This document shows positions 36,106-45,238 of a stretch of 64,000 bases of DNA, in pieces. The notes under the pieces were generated by a model. The model was given only the letters and a program-made list of their open reading frames with translations, was not told the DNA's origin and made no database searches. Every line of letters starts with the position of its first letter. Within the stretch, counting starts at the first letter, position 1. The stretch covers positions 1 to 64,000 of the forward strand of contig JANOVM010000070.1 of assembly GCA_031417395.1 (NCBI GenBank), in the 5' to 3' direction. The stretch is from JADKIH01 sp031417395. Lineage in GTDB: Bacteria; Bacteroidota; Bacteroidia; AKYH767-A; 2013-40CM-41-45. The position numbers and the translations under genes were made by a program.

Positions 36106-36534
36106 GTGAAACTAAAACTATTCATTTACCTTCTTGTCTTGACAAGCCTTCTAAACTTCGGTTGTGGAAAATCCGATTCACCTCGAGCAGTAGCAGAAAA
36201 ATTTTTCCAAGAAATGAGCGTTCAAAATTTTGATGCAGCCAAACAATACGGGACTGCAGAAACTGAAAACCTTCTTAATATGATGAATGGTTTCAAAAAA
36301 ATTAGTGCAGATACTACTTTGAAAGAAATAAAGTATGAAATATTAAGAGAAACAATAACAGGCGATAATGCTACTATTTTTTATTTGGAAGATGGTAAAA
36401 AAGGTGAGTTGCAATTGCCGATGGTAAGAGAAAAAGGCAAATGGCTTGTGAATATGAATAAAGAATCCATTAACAACTCTGATCCGGCAATGGAAATAGG
36501 CGCAACCAATCTTGATACAACAAAGGGGAAGTAA
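36106..36534 (+). CDS. DUF4878-like small lipoprotein
   Basis: 142 residues from a GTG start. Signal MKLKLFIYLLVLTSLLNFGC with lipobox NFGC (Cys20), followed by GKSDSPRAVAEKFFQEM, the beginning of a DUF4878/NTF2-like domain (about 25-120): helices, then strands ending WLVNMNKES. Such lipoproteins are periplasmic-facing with unknown ligand. Last gene of a plus-strand run; the gap to the convergent FAH gene (49 bases) has no clear hairpin. Confidence 0.8.
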   Translation: MKLKLFIYLLVLTSLLNFGCGKSDSPRAVAEKFFQEMSVQNFDAAKQYGTAETENLLNMMNGFKKISADTTLKEIKYEILRETITGDNATIFYLEDGKKGELQLPMVREKGKWLVNMNKESINNSDPAMEIGATNLDTTKGK

Positions 36535-36583
36535 ACTTTTATTTAGCTGTTTTAATAGTTCGTGTGGAAGTCTTGTAAAAAAA

Positions 36584-37195
36584 TCACTTTACAAACACCT
36601 TTAACAGCTTCTTATTTTCCAGGAAAACATCCAAAAGATCTCCTTCGTGAACAGGACCTACGCCCGCCGGAGTTCCCGTAAAAATCAAATCACCTTTTCG
36701 CAAGGTTACAAACTTTGAAACATAACTAATTATGTAGTCGAAGGAATAGATCATAAGGTTACTGTTGCCTTCCTGAACGACCTTGCCGTTTATTTCAAGA
36801 TGAAAAGAAATATTCTTCGGATCAGAAAGTTCATTTAACGCTATCATTTCTCCCACAGGAGCTGAATGATCAAACGCTTTGGCAGGTTCCCAGGGTAATC
36901 CTTTTGCTTTCTGCTTATCCTGTATGTCCCGAGCTGTAAAATCAATTCCCACCGTAATCTGATCATAATACCTGGACGAAAATTCAGGGTCTATATTTTT
37001 TCCCTCTTTATTTATCTTTAAAACCAGTTCCGCTTCGTAATGAATCTCTTTGGAAAAATCCGGTAAATAGAAAGCATTACCGGAGGGGAGTAAAGCAGTG
37101 TCGGGCTTTAGAAAAAAAATAGGTTCCGTAGGAACTTCATTTTTTAATTCTTCAATATGTTTAACATAATTCCTGCCGATGCCAATAATTTTCAT
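36584..37195 (-). CDS. Fumarylacetoacetate hydrolase family protein (YcgM-like)
   Basis: 203 residues, an FAH-fold hydrolase. The N-terminus IGIGRNYVKHIEELKNEVPTEP and the metal-ligand region FKEIHYEAELVLKI (Glu residues), with GIDFTARDIQDKQKAKGLPW and FTGTPAGVGP, match acylpyruvate hydrolase / oxaloacetate decarboxylase-type small members. They hydrolyse or decarboxylate 2,4-diketo acids in the cytoplasm. Last gene of a minus-strand run, 29 bases after the exonuclease. Confidence 0.9.
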   Translation of the reverse strand: MKIIGIGRNYVKHIEELKNEVPTEPIFFLKPDTALLPSGNAFYLPDFSKEIHYEAELVLKINKEGKNIDPEFSSRYYDQITVGIDFTARDIQDKQKAKGLPWEPAKAFDHSAPVGEMIALNELSDPKNISFHLEINGKVVQEGNSNLMIYSFDYIISYVSKFVTLRKGDLIFTGTPAGVGPVHEGDLLDVFLENKKLLKVFVK

Positions 37196-37224
37196 GGTAC
37201 TAGTTCCTTCTTGAAAAGAAAATT

Positions 37225-37992
37225 TTATTTCTTGAAATCCTTCAACCGTAATTGAGTGATTACCGTTTTTGTATTAGAGGCAAAATCTCCTTTCATCATC
37301 CAGTCATAATAAGAAGGTTCTACACTGAAGATCTCCTGCACCTTGCGACCTTTGTATTTCCCAAAATTGAAAACCTCTTCACCTTTGTCATTGAAAACTA
37401 TCCTTCCCGCCAGATCCACATTTTTAGAAATACTGCTAAGCTCAGATAAAAAGTCAATGTCATTCTTAAGCGATTCATACCGGTCAAGCTGTGCCTCAAG
37501 TATTTCAAAGGTTGCATCGGTATCTGCCGCTGCAGTATGGGCATTAACAAGACTTTTTTTACAATAAAACTGGTAAGCGGCCGATAATGTTCTTTGCTCC
37601 ATTTTATGAAAAATATTTTGAACATCAATGAGCTTCCTTGTTGAAATATCAAAAAATATATTGCATCGGGTAAACTCTTCTATAAGCATAGGAATGTCAA
37701 ACTTATTAGAATTATATCCTGCCAAATCACAACCTCCCATAAAAGCATTCAATTCCTGCGACAGCTCACAGAAAGTCGGACAATCCTTAACATCTTTATC
37801 ATATATACCATGAATTTTAGATGTTTCATCCGGAATGGGAATTGTAGGATTTACTTTAGAAACTTTCGGCTCTTGTTTTCCATTTGGTTGAATTTTTAAT
37901 AAAGCAATTTCAACTATACGGTCACTTCCAACGTTAAGTCCGGTTGCTTCCAGATCTAAAAAAACCAATGGGCGTTTAAGGTTTAATTTCAT
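37225..37992 (-). CDS. DnaQ-like 3'-5' exonuclease
   Basis: 255 residues. DEDDh exonuclease domain (about 1-175): FLDLEATGL (Asp, Glu), KFDIPMLIEEF (Asp), and HTAAADTDATFEIL (His and Asp). The C-terminal about 65 residues form a small domain beginning FNFGKYKGRKV, a DUF3820-like segment seen in several Bacteroidota exonucleases. Role in DNA proofreading or repair, or RNA trimming, is not fixed. Located three bases after a TPR-propeller gene. Confidence 0.9.
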   Translation of the reverse strand: MKLNLKRPLVFLDLEATGLNVGSDRIVEIALLKIQPNGKQEPKVSKVNPTIPIPDETSKIHGIYDKDVKDCPTFCELSQELNAFMGGCDLAGYNSNKFDIPMLIEEFTRCNIFFDISTRKLIDVQNIFHKMEQRTLSAAYQFYCKKSLVNAHTAAADTDATFEILEAQLDRYESLKNDIDFLSELSSISKNVDLAGRIVFNDKGEEVFNFGKYKGRKVQEIFSVEPSYYDWMMKGDFASNTKTVITQLRLKDFKK

Positions 37993-37995
37993 ATA

Positions 37996-39594
37996 TTATT
38001 TGGAAGAGTTCATTATCACATTTTTTATTATTCTGGCAGGTGGGAAGTCATCGTTTACGACAATTGAATCAGTGTATGCCTGGTAATTCTTAGCCTCGAC
38101 TTTAAATGAATATTCACCGGGTTGAACAACCATTACAAATTGACTGCTCTGCGCTTGAGTGGCAAATTCCTGCTTTGCTTCGGTCTTCAAGTTATTCAAT
38201 GTTACTTTTCTAATTGCAACCTTACCACCTCCGCCGGAAACATTACCACTAATTACATGAGCAAAGGGATGATTTAATGTATCTAAAAATTCAATTTTGT
38301 ATATGTCTCTGTCACCAAAACCTTCCCGACGGCACGCAGAAACATAAGCAAATCGATTATCTCCTGTAAATGAAATACCTGAATTGTCATCGGCATCATT
38401 TATTGGATACCCAATGTTAACAGGCTTCGACCATTTTCCTGTGGCTTCATCCCGATAACAACAAAATATATCGAAGTCACCCATACTATTCCAACCTTTT
38501 GAACTAAAGTAAAGTCGTTTTCCATCAAGACTAAGTGTTGGATTCCTTTCATCAAAAACTGAATTAATACCCTTCCCGAGATTTTCCGGCTTTCCCCATA
38601 TACCATCAGTTTTCTGTGACATCCATAAATCCTTTCCACCAATTCCTTCCTTTCTATTGCTTGAAAAATAAATGGTCAAAAAATCAGATGAAAAACAAGC
38701 GCTGTACTCTTCTTCCTTTGTATTTATAGGAAGCGGAAGCATAATTGGTTTTTGCCACATTTTTCCTTTCAGAAGAGAAATACCTATGTCTCCATAAGCT
38801 TGTTCATTATCAAAATATAAAACGAGTTGGTCACCGTTGGGTGAAATACCAACGGACTCTTCATCCCAACCTGTGTTTACACTAACGCCAAGATTTTTCG
38901 ATTTTGTCCAGAGGGTATCCTTCCACAAAGAGAAATAAATATCCGCAGTATATATTCCTAAATCCTCAATGAAACCGCCTGCATTTCCCTTTCTCCTGGA
39001 TGTAAAAAATAAAGATGAGCCATCCCCGGAAATTACAGGACTATATTCCTCATATGCTGTATTAATGTTCTTGCCTAAATTCGTAAATTTACAATTGACA
39101 GGATGCGAAGATAACTCCTTTCCATTATTACAATTTTCAATCAACCTGTCCGGAAGTGGAAAATCTTTAATGGGCTTTGAATGCGTTAAAGATTTATATT
39201 CTTCAAAAACTTTAATTGCTTCATCCCACTTATCATTATACATATAGGCAAGTCCCAGGTAATAAAACCATTCGTTTTTCAAATCTTTTTTAGACTGTAT
39301 TGCAAATTCCAGATGTTTTAATGCGGCTTTTTTATTTACAGTAGTTACCAGATAACAATAACCTAAACGGTAGTTGTATTCAACATTCTGCGAATCGGCA
39401 TTGTACAAATCCAAATATGCACTTAACGCTCCACGGTAATCTGTAGTCGTAAACATGGTTGATGCATCTTTCTTTACCATTTTCTTTTCCTCTGCAGAAA
39501 GAACCGGTAATTCCTTTTTCTTTTTTTGCCCGTATAAAGATGCAACTGAAAAAGAAACAAAAATGATGAGGATGGGAAAAATCCTTTTAGACAT
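37996..39594 (-). CDS. TPR and PD40 beta-propeller secreted protein
   Basis: 532 residues. Signal peptide MSKRIFPILIIFVSFSVASLYGQ, TPR helices (about 40-150), then a PD40 propeller (about 170-420) with repeats such as LFFTSRRKGNAGG, IYFSSNRKEGIGGKDLW and LYFSSKGWNSMGDFDIF, and a C-terminal carboxypeptidase-regulatory-like domain (about 430-532). This is the PorE-like order without the OmpA domain, so it cannot bind peptidoglycan in that way. Its propeller is close in layout to the gene at 19.6 kb. Function unknown; an envelope or secretion-related role is plausible. Confidence 0.82.
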   Translation of the reverse strand: MSKRIFPILIIFVSFSVASLYGQKKKKELPVLSAEEKKMVKKDASTMFTTTDYRGALSAYLDLYNADSQNVEYNYRLGYCYLVTTVNKKAALKHLEFAIQSKKDLKNEWFYYLGLAYMYNDKWDEAIKVFEEYKSLTHSKPIKDFPLPDRLIENCNNGKELSSHPVNCKFTNLGKNINTAYEEYSPVISGDGSSLFFTSRRKGNAGGFIEDLGIYTADIYFSLWKDTLWTKSKNLGVSVNTGWDEESVGISPNGDQLVLYFDNEQAYGDIGISLLKGKMWQKPIMLPLPINTKEEEYSACFSSDFLTIYFSSNRKEGIGGKDLWMSQKTDGIWGKPENLGKGINSVFDERNPTLSLDGKRLYFSSKGWNSMGDFDIFCCYRDEATGKWSKPVNIGYPINDADDNSGISFTGDNRFAYVSACRREGFGDRDIYKIEFLDTLNHPFAHVISGNVSGGGGKVAIRKVTLNNLKTEAKQEFATQAQSSQFVMVVQPGEYSFKVEAKNYQAYTDSIVVNDDFPPARIIKNVIMNSSK

Positions 39595-39617
39595 AGTAAT
39601 AATTTAAATAAAAATAA

Positions 39618-40931
39618 TCAAATCTGACGGGAAAAGTCAAATTTTTCTAAATAATCTGCAATTCTCCTCAAGAAACTTCCTCCCAGGCTTCCATCAACAA
39701 TGCGATGATCATACGATAAAGAAAGAAACATCATTTGTCTGATACCTATAGTATCACCTTCGGGAGTCTCAATAACTGCCGGCTTTTTACGAATAGCACC
39801 CGTTGCAAGAATGGCAACCTGGGGCTGGTTAATAATTGGGGTTCCCATAACATTGCCAAACGTACCTACATTTGTTATTGTGAATGTTCCATCCTGAATT
39901 TCATCCGGCTTTAATTTATTATTCCGTGCACGGTTTGCCAGATCGTTTACAACCTTTGTCAGACCCGTAAGGTTGAGGAAATCAGCATTCCTAATTACAG
40001 GTACTATTAGATTACCCGAAGGAAGGGCTGCAGCCATTCCAATATTGATGTTTTTCTTTACGATGATTTTAGTACCGTCGAGAGAAATATTAATCATTGG
40101 AAAATCTTTTATCGCTTTACAAACTGCTTCAATAAACAATGGAGTAAAAGTAATTTTCTCTTTCTCCCTTTTTTCGAAATCACCCTTTATTTTTTCTCTC
40201 CAGCGAACCATATTGGTGACATCTGCTTCCACAAATGAAGTCACATGCGGAGAAGTATGTTTAGACATCACCATGTGATCGGCGATTAACTTTCGCATAC
40301 GATCCATTTCAATAATTTCAACCTGCCCGCCTACAGAAGAATAGGATATAGGAGCCTGAATTGTTTTTGCTTCTTCTTTAGCCTGATAAACCGGGGTTGC
40401 GACTTCAGTAATTGCTTGAGGTTGTCCCTGAATATGGTTTAGCAAGTCCTGTTTGGTTAGTCTGTTACCGGAACCGCTTCCTTTAATATCATCCAGTTGA
40501 TGCAAACTTATGCCCTGTTCCTTAGCTATATTCCTTACCAATGGAGAATAAAACCTACCGGATGATGCTTTTTGAATTTCAGATTGAATTGTCTCTGAAG
40601 CAGGTTTGTTGGAAGATCCGTTGCTGTTTACAACTACTTTCTCCCGTATTTCATTAACCGGTTCAGGTTTTGGATTTTCGTTAAAAGTTGCATCTTTTTC
40701 CAATGAAATCATTGCTATGGTTTCTCCAACTTTTACTACTTGTCCTTCAGTAAAAAGACATTTCGATAAAATTCCTGAAGCAGGGGAGGGGACTTCTGAA
40801 TCAACCTTGTCTGTTGCAATTTCTAAAATAGGCTCATCTGCTTCAACAGTATCTCCTTCTTTCTTAAGCCATTTTAAAATTGTCGCTTCAGCTACACTTT
40901 CTCCCATTTTGGGCATGATCAACTTTATCAT
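39618..40931 (-). CDS. 2-oxoacid dehydrogenase E2, dihydrolipoamide acyltransferase
   Basis: 437 residues. Lipoyl domain (about 1-76) with the lipoylated Lys42 in ATDKVDSEVPSP, E1/E3-binding domain (about 130-166, SPLVRNIAKEQG), and catalytic domain (about 205-437) with SYDHRIVDG near the C-terminus, where His and Asp act. A single lipoyl domain fits branched-chain or pyruvate complexes; the fused E1 at 8.3 kb is the likely partner. A TAAATTTG half-site lies upstream. The TPR-propeller gene follows 23 bases after its stop. Confidence 0.93.
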   Translation of the reverse strand: MIKLIMPKMGESVAEATILKWLKKEGDTVEADEPILEIATDKVDSEVPSPASGILSKCLFTEGQVVKVGETIAMISLEKDATFNENPKPEPVNEIREKVVVNSNGSSNKPASETIQSEIQKASSGRFYSPLVRNIAKEQGISLHQLDDIKGSGSGNRLTKQDLLNHIQGQPQAITEVATPVYQAKEEAKTIQAPISYSSVGGQVEIIEMDRMRKLIADHMVMSKHTSPHVTSFVEADVTNMVRWREKIKGDFEKREKEKITFTPLFIEAVCKAIKDFPMINISLDGTKIIVKKNINIGMAAALPSGNLIVPVIRNADFLNLTGLTKVVNDLANRARNNKLKPDEIQDGTFTITNVGTFGNVMGTPIINQPQVAILATGAIRKKPAVIETPEGDTIGIRQMMFLSLSYDHRIVDGSLGGSFLRRIADYLEKFDFSRQI

Positions 40932-40962
40932 TCAGTTTAATTTAATATGAATAATGAACGTA

Positions 40963-40970
40963 CAAATTTA
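40963..40970 (-). promoter_or_regulatory. Candidate -7 element for the E2 gene
   Basis: TAAATTTG on the minus strand, 31 bases upstream of the ATG at 40931, inside the short gap after the glycosyltransferase gene. No TTTG at -33 spacing. Confidence 0.3.
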
Positions 40971-40986
40971 AAAATAATAACAGTCT

Positions 40987-42954
40987 TTAAACAGGCTTTC
41001 TATCCAAATTTCGCCAACCTTTTCGAATAATATTTAAATCTGTGTAAATACGGTAATCCTTAGCATATAATGAGTTAAGTCTGTTAATGGTTAGATCATC
41101 ACTAATTCTCCCATCCAGCCTGTCTAAAGGATTTAATACCCCTCCTTTAATAAAAGGCAGTTTCGCTGTTTTACCGGCATATCCCACCCAGGACAATTTA
41201 CCGGTCAAAACCAGGAAAATGTTTCTAACAAACTCACTGATTTTCTTATGTGTAAACATCCCAACCGGCAATGCGGCAAGAAAAAATACACTCAATACAA
41301 TATCGATGAAGCGTTTATTTCTCCTGTTAATTCTGTTGTTTATGCTATTGATGTCAATAATATAAAGTTCACCGGGATTTTCAACACTGCTGCTCCCAAT
41401 AATAAAAAGACTTTCAGGAGGTGCAATTTTAAATTCAATATTAATACCTGAAGTTTCAGACATAAAATTTATGATTTCCTGTGAAGTAACGTCTTTACCA
41501 CAGAAAATAATTTCATCAATTGTATATACTTCCACCAGTTCTCTTAATCGCTCTGCTTTGCCTAAAAAATACTTTGTATATTCAGGACTTGAATTAGAAT
41601 TTTTTTCGGATGTATCGGGAAGTACAAAACCAATAAAATTATGCGTTGTCTCCGATAACTTTAAAAGTGAAAGCACCCTGGTTCCTTCTTCTTCATTGCC
41701 AACAATTAACAATCGTTTTCTAACAGCATCGGCAAGTGAAAACTTTTGCGAAAACAAGCTTATTATGAAACGTAATGCAATTATAGATGCACTTGCCCAA
41801 AAAGCCCCTAATAAAATAAGTGCCCTGGAAAATCGAAGTCCCTCAGGTAAAAGTGCATAAATAACCAAAATAAGAAGTGTTCCTGAAAAAACTCCACGGA
41901 TTATTCTTGAAGGCTTAATCGGCTGGTCGTATCCGCCACTGAAATAGATAGAAAACACCCATACAAAACAATATAAAGGAACAACAATCTTTAAATACTC
42001 ATCAGGATAACGAATAGAAAAATTTGCACTCCAGTAATTTTTCATAAAATAAATTCCGGCAAATACCACTATAAAATCGAGCAATGGTAAAATAATATGC
42101 TTAATAAATCTTGATGACAAAGCAGTAAAAGCCCGAAGATAAATTGCTATGCGAATGAAAAATGAAAATAACGAAGCATTCGATTTGGAAAAATGTTTTT
42201 TAGCAAAAATGATCATGGCATTATAAAAAACAAAAACATAATTTACGCTGCTTTTTTTTGTACTCTCTCCCTTATAATGTATAATTCTGGTTTCAGGAAA
42301 ATAATAATTTTTGGCTCCCGCTTTGAGTATCCTATAAGAGAGGTCAATATCCTCACCATACATAAAAAAGTCTTCGTCGAGCAAACCGGTCTTCTCCAGT
42401 ATTGACTTTCTTAAAAGCATAAAAGCTCCTGCCAAAATATCTACTTCATGAATTTTAGAATCGTCAAGATATCCCAAATGATATCTTCCAAAGGTCTTTG
42501 ATTTAGGAAAGAGTGCGGACAGCCCGAATATTTTGTAGAACGCTACATCGTAGGTAGGTAAACCTCTTTTGGATTCAGGAAGAAATTTTCCGCTGCCATC
42601 AATCATCTTAACACCCAAACCGCCTGCTTTAGGATGTGAATCCATAAATTGGATTACCTTAGAAAAGGTATCTTCCTCCACAACAGTATCAGGATTCAGT
42701 AGAAGAATGTATTCACTGTTCGCTTGTCTGATTGCCTGATTATTCGCTTTGGAAAATCCCTTATTGTCTGTATTAGCTATAATTTTTACCGTTGGGAATT
42801 TCTGCTGAACCATTTCAACAGATCCATCCACTGAGTTATTATCAACAACCCAAACCTCACCTTCGAGCTTACCCAATGCTTTCTGTACAGAATGTAAACA
42901 TTGTTCCAGAAAATATTTGACGTTGTAGTTAACAATTATTACGGAAAGCTTCAT
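40987..42954 (-). CDS. GT2 glycosyltransferase fused to a degenerate polyprenyl-phosphate sugar transferase
   Basis: 655 residues. N-terminal GT2 domain (about 1-235): SVIIVNYNVKYFLEQCL, the LLNPDTVV nucleotide/metal region and MYGEDIDLSYR. Next come about five membrane segments (about 255-400), then a Rossmann-like CoA_binding_3-type domain (about 410-520, LLIVGNEEEGTRVL), and a C-terminal region resembling a WbaP/PglC-type phosphoglycosyl transferase: KRFIDIVLS at about 543 and GKLSWVGYA at about 583. Only about 40 residues separate these two; active enzymes have about 90-100, holding the catalytic Asp-Glu pair. The transferase is therefore probably inactive and may be an anchor or scaffold. 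Confidence 0.82.
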   Translation of the reverse strand: MKLSVIIVNYNVKYFLEQCLHSVQKALGKLEGEVWVVDNNSVDGSVEMVQQKFPTVKIIANTDNKGFSKANNQAIRQANSEYILLLNPDTVVEEDTFSKVIQFMDSHPKAGGLGVKMIDGSGKFLPESKRGLPTYDVAFYKIFGLSALFPKSKTFGRYHLGYLDDSKIHEVDILAGAFMLLRKSILEKTGLLDEDFFMYGEDIDLSYRILKAGAKNYYFPETRIIHYKGESTKKSSVNYVFVFYNAMIIFAKKHFSKSNASLFSFFIRIAIYLRAFTALSSRFIKHIILPLLDFIVVFAGIYFMKNYWSANFSIRYPDEYLKIVVPLYCFVWVFSIYFSGGYDQPIKPSRIIRGVFSGTLLILVIYALLPEGLRFSRALILLGAFWASASIIALRFIISLFSQKFSLADAVRKRLLIVGNEEEGTRVLSLLKLSETTHNFIGFVLPDTSEKNSNSSPEYTKYFLGKAERLRELVEVYTIDEIIFCGKDVTSQEIINFMSETSGINIEFKIAPPESLFIIGSSSVENPGELYIIDINSINNRINRRNKRFIDIVLSVFFLAALPVGMFTHKKISEFVRNIFLVLTGKLSWVGYAGKTAKLPFIKGGVLNPLDRLDGRISDDLTINRLNSLYAKDYRIYTDLNIIRKGWRNLDRKPV

Positions 42955-43032
42955 ACTGAATGGTTCATAAATTTATTCTCCATAAAAAAGAAATTTAGAT
43001 TACAGGTAAAAATGATTTATCCGGAATGAAAA

Positions 43033-43662
43033 TTATTTTGAAATAGCATTTTCATATGGAACCCTGTTCAATATTGATCTTCCAAGTGTAACTTCATCAG
43101 CATATTCCAGCTCATCTCCAACAGATACTCCACGAGCTATTATGGAGAAGCGAAATCCGGAAAATCCTGATTGATGAATTTTTTTAAAAATATAATAGGC
43201 TGTTGTATCGCCTTCCATTGTTGCACTCAATGCCATAATAATTTCCTGAGCAGGGCTATTATTCAAACGATTTAGTAACGATTGAATTTCAAGGTCTGCC
43301 GGACCAATGCCATCCATTGGAGAAATAATTCCACCTAATACATGGTATTTGCCCCTGTATTGATTGGTGTTCTCAATTGCTATTATATCCCGAACATCTT
43401 CCACAACACAAATTACCGAATCATCTCGTCGGGAATCGGAACAAATGCCACAAATTTCCTGGTCAGAAATATTCTTACAAATTCGGCAGTAAACAACCCC
43501 TTCCCTAAGTCGAAGAATAGCCTGGCCCAAACGCTCTGCATCACCGGCAGGAACCTTTAACAGATGTAATACAAGTCTCAAGGCTGATCTTTTACCGATG
43601 CCGGGCATTCGACTGAACTCCTGTACTGCTGAATCCAGTATTTTTGAAGAAAAACTACTCAA
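43033..43662 (-). CDS. recR: Recombination protein RecR
   Basis: 209 residues starting at TTG. RecR binds DNA with RecO (and RecF) to load RecA in gap repair. N-terminal helix-hairpin-helix FSRMPGIGKRSALRLVLHLL, zinc finger CRIC...CGIC (C-x2-C-x8-C-x2-C, about residues 57-72), Toprim domain with VVEDVRDIIAIE, and a C-terminal YADEVTLGRSI stretch. No in-frame ATG lies upstream before a stop, so the TTG start is needed to keep the helix-hairpin-helix. Confidence 0.95.
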   Translation of the reverse strand: MSSFSSKILDSAVQEFSRMPGIGKRSALRLVLHLLKVPAGDAERLGQAILRLREGVVYCRICKNISDQEICGICSDSRRDDSVICVVEDVRDIIAIENTNQYRGKYHVLGGIISPMDGIGPADLEIQSLLNRLNNSPAQEIIMALSATMEGDTTAYYIFKKIHQSGFSGFRFSIIARGVSVGDELEYADEVTLGRSILNRVPYENAISK

Positions 43663-43746
43663 AGTGCTGTGTTAATAAATATGATGTGTATCCCTAAACT
43701 ATGAGCGCTAAATTACTTACTTCGGTTCTTATTCACAACCTCTTTC

Positions 43747-45204
43747 ATGTCTCCAACAATTATTCTTTCATGTGTAATCGCTTATTCGGCTCTTTTATTT
43801 TATGTCGTCTGGCGAACAAGCAAAAACGCTGACAATGAATCATATTTTATAGGAAATAAGTCATCCAAGTGGTACTTGGTTGCCTATGGAATGATTGGTG
43901 CTTCTTTATCAGGGGTAACATTTATGTCTGTTCCCGGACTGGTCAGTACATCTCATTTCACCTATATGATGGTTGTTTTTGGATACCTTTTTGGGTATGC
44001 CATAATTGCTGCCGTACTACTTCCGACATATTACAGGATGAATCTGACCTCCATCTATGCCTATCTTGAAAAAAGGCTTGGATTCTGGAGCCATAAAACC
44101 GGGGCCTTTTATTTTATTCTTTCCAGAACCATTGGAGCATCTTTCAGGCTATATATTGTTGTAAACGTATTACAGACCTTTATTTTTGATGGCTGGCACT
44201 TCCCATTCTGGGGTACAGTTGCTATATTTATCCTGCTAATTATGCTTTACACTTACAAGGGTGGGGTGAAGACAATTGTCTGGACCGACACCCTTCAAAC
44301 CTCCTTTATGTTATTGGCAGTCGTTTTAGCAGTTTATCTGATCATTCAGCAAACGGGATTATCCCTTGGTGGACTTTTTTCCAATATTACTGAAAAGGGA
44401 TATACCCAATTGATCAATAATGACTGGAAATCTAAGTCATTTTTCCTGAAACAATTCTTTGGCGGTATGTTTATTGCAATTGCCATGACCGGTTTAGACC
44501 AGGAGATGATGCAGAAAAATATCAGCGTTAAAACATTAAAAGATTCTCAAAAAAACATGATTACTTTCAGCATAATCCTTGTCTTTATTAACCTTCTTTT
44601 TCTATTTCTGGGGGCTTTATTATATGTTTTTGCTTCTGTTAAAGGCATTGCTATTCCTACCCGCAGTACTGACGATTTGTTTCCTGTTATTGCTCTTAAT
44701 AATTTGGGAATGGCTGCAGCTATTTTCTTCATTATAGGACTTATTTCAGCCGCCTATCCAAGTGCTGATGGTGCCCTTACAGCGCTTACTTCTTCTTTTT
44801 GCCTTGATTTTCTTGATATGAAAAACAAAAGCTGGACAGAAGCAAAACAAAAGAAAATAAGGCATACCGTCCATTTAAGTTTTGCTTTCATTTTGTTCTT
44901 TCTAATAATTTTATTTAGAATCATCAACAATGAAGCTGTTATTAATGAATTATTCACAATTGCAGGCTATACTTACGGTCCCTTATTAGGATTGTTTGCT
45001 TTTGGATTGTTGACTCATAAATTGCCTTCGGATAAAATGGTTCCTCTTGTTTGTGTATTGTCTCCAATTATTTGCTATATTCTTAATAAAAATTCAGTAG
45101 AATTTCTGAATGGCTATAAGTTCGGCTTTGAATTGCTAATAGTAAATGGTGCAATTACTTTTGCCGGCTTAATGCTTATTTCACGAAGTCAAAATAAAAT
45201 ATAA
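43747..45204 (+). CDS. Sodium:solute symporter family protein
   Basis: 485 residues with about 13 hydrophobic segments. SSS family features: YFIGNKSSKWYLVAYGMIGASLSGVTFMSVPG in the first helices (sodium-coupled core) and TYKGGVKTIVWTDTLQ further on, typical of transporters of sugars, proline, pantothenate or sialic acid. The substrate cannot be assigned. Single gene on the plus strand, divergent from recR with an 84-base gap. Confidence 0.93.
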   Translation: MSPTIILSCVIAYSALLFYVVWRTSKNADNESYFIGNKSSKWYLVAYGMIGASLSGVTFMSVPGLVSTSHFTYMMVVFGYLFGYAIIAAVLLPTYYRMNLTSIYAYLEKRLGFWSHKTGAFYFILSRTIGASFRLYIVVNVLQTFIFDGWHFPFWGTVAIFILLIMLYTYKGGVKTIVWTDTLQTSFMLLAVVLAVYLIIQQTGLSLGGLFSNITEKGYTQLINNDWKSKSFFLKQFFGGMFIAIAMTGLDQEMMQKNISVKTLKDSQKNMITFSIILVFINLLFLFLGALLYVFASVKGIAIPTRSTDDLFPVIALNNLGMAAAIFFIIGLISAAYPSADGALTALTSSFCLDFLDMKNKSWTEAKQKKIRHTVHLSFAFILFFLIILFRIINNEAVINELFTIAGYTYGPLLGLFAFGLLTHKLPSDKMVPLVCVLSPIICYILNKNSVEFLNGYKFGFELLIVNGAITFAGLMLISRSQNKI

Positions 45205-45226
45205 AATAATATCAATCGTTACTTAT

Positions 45227-45234
45227 TATTTTTG
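45227..45234 (+). promoter_or_regulatory. Candidate -7 element for the LysM/RlpA-like gene
   Basis: TATTTTTG followed by C, only five bases before the ATG at 45239. If used, transcription would start at or near the start codon, giving a leaderless message. No TTTG at -33 spacing. Confidence 0.3.
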
Positions 45235-45238
45235 CATT

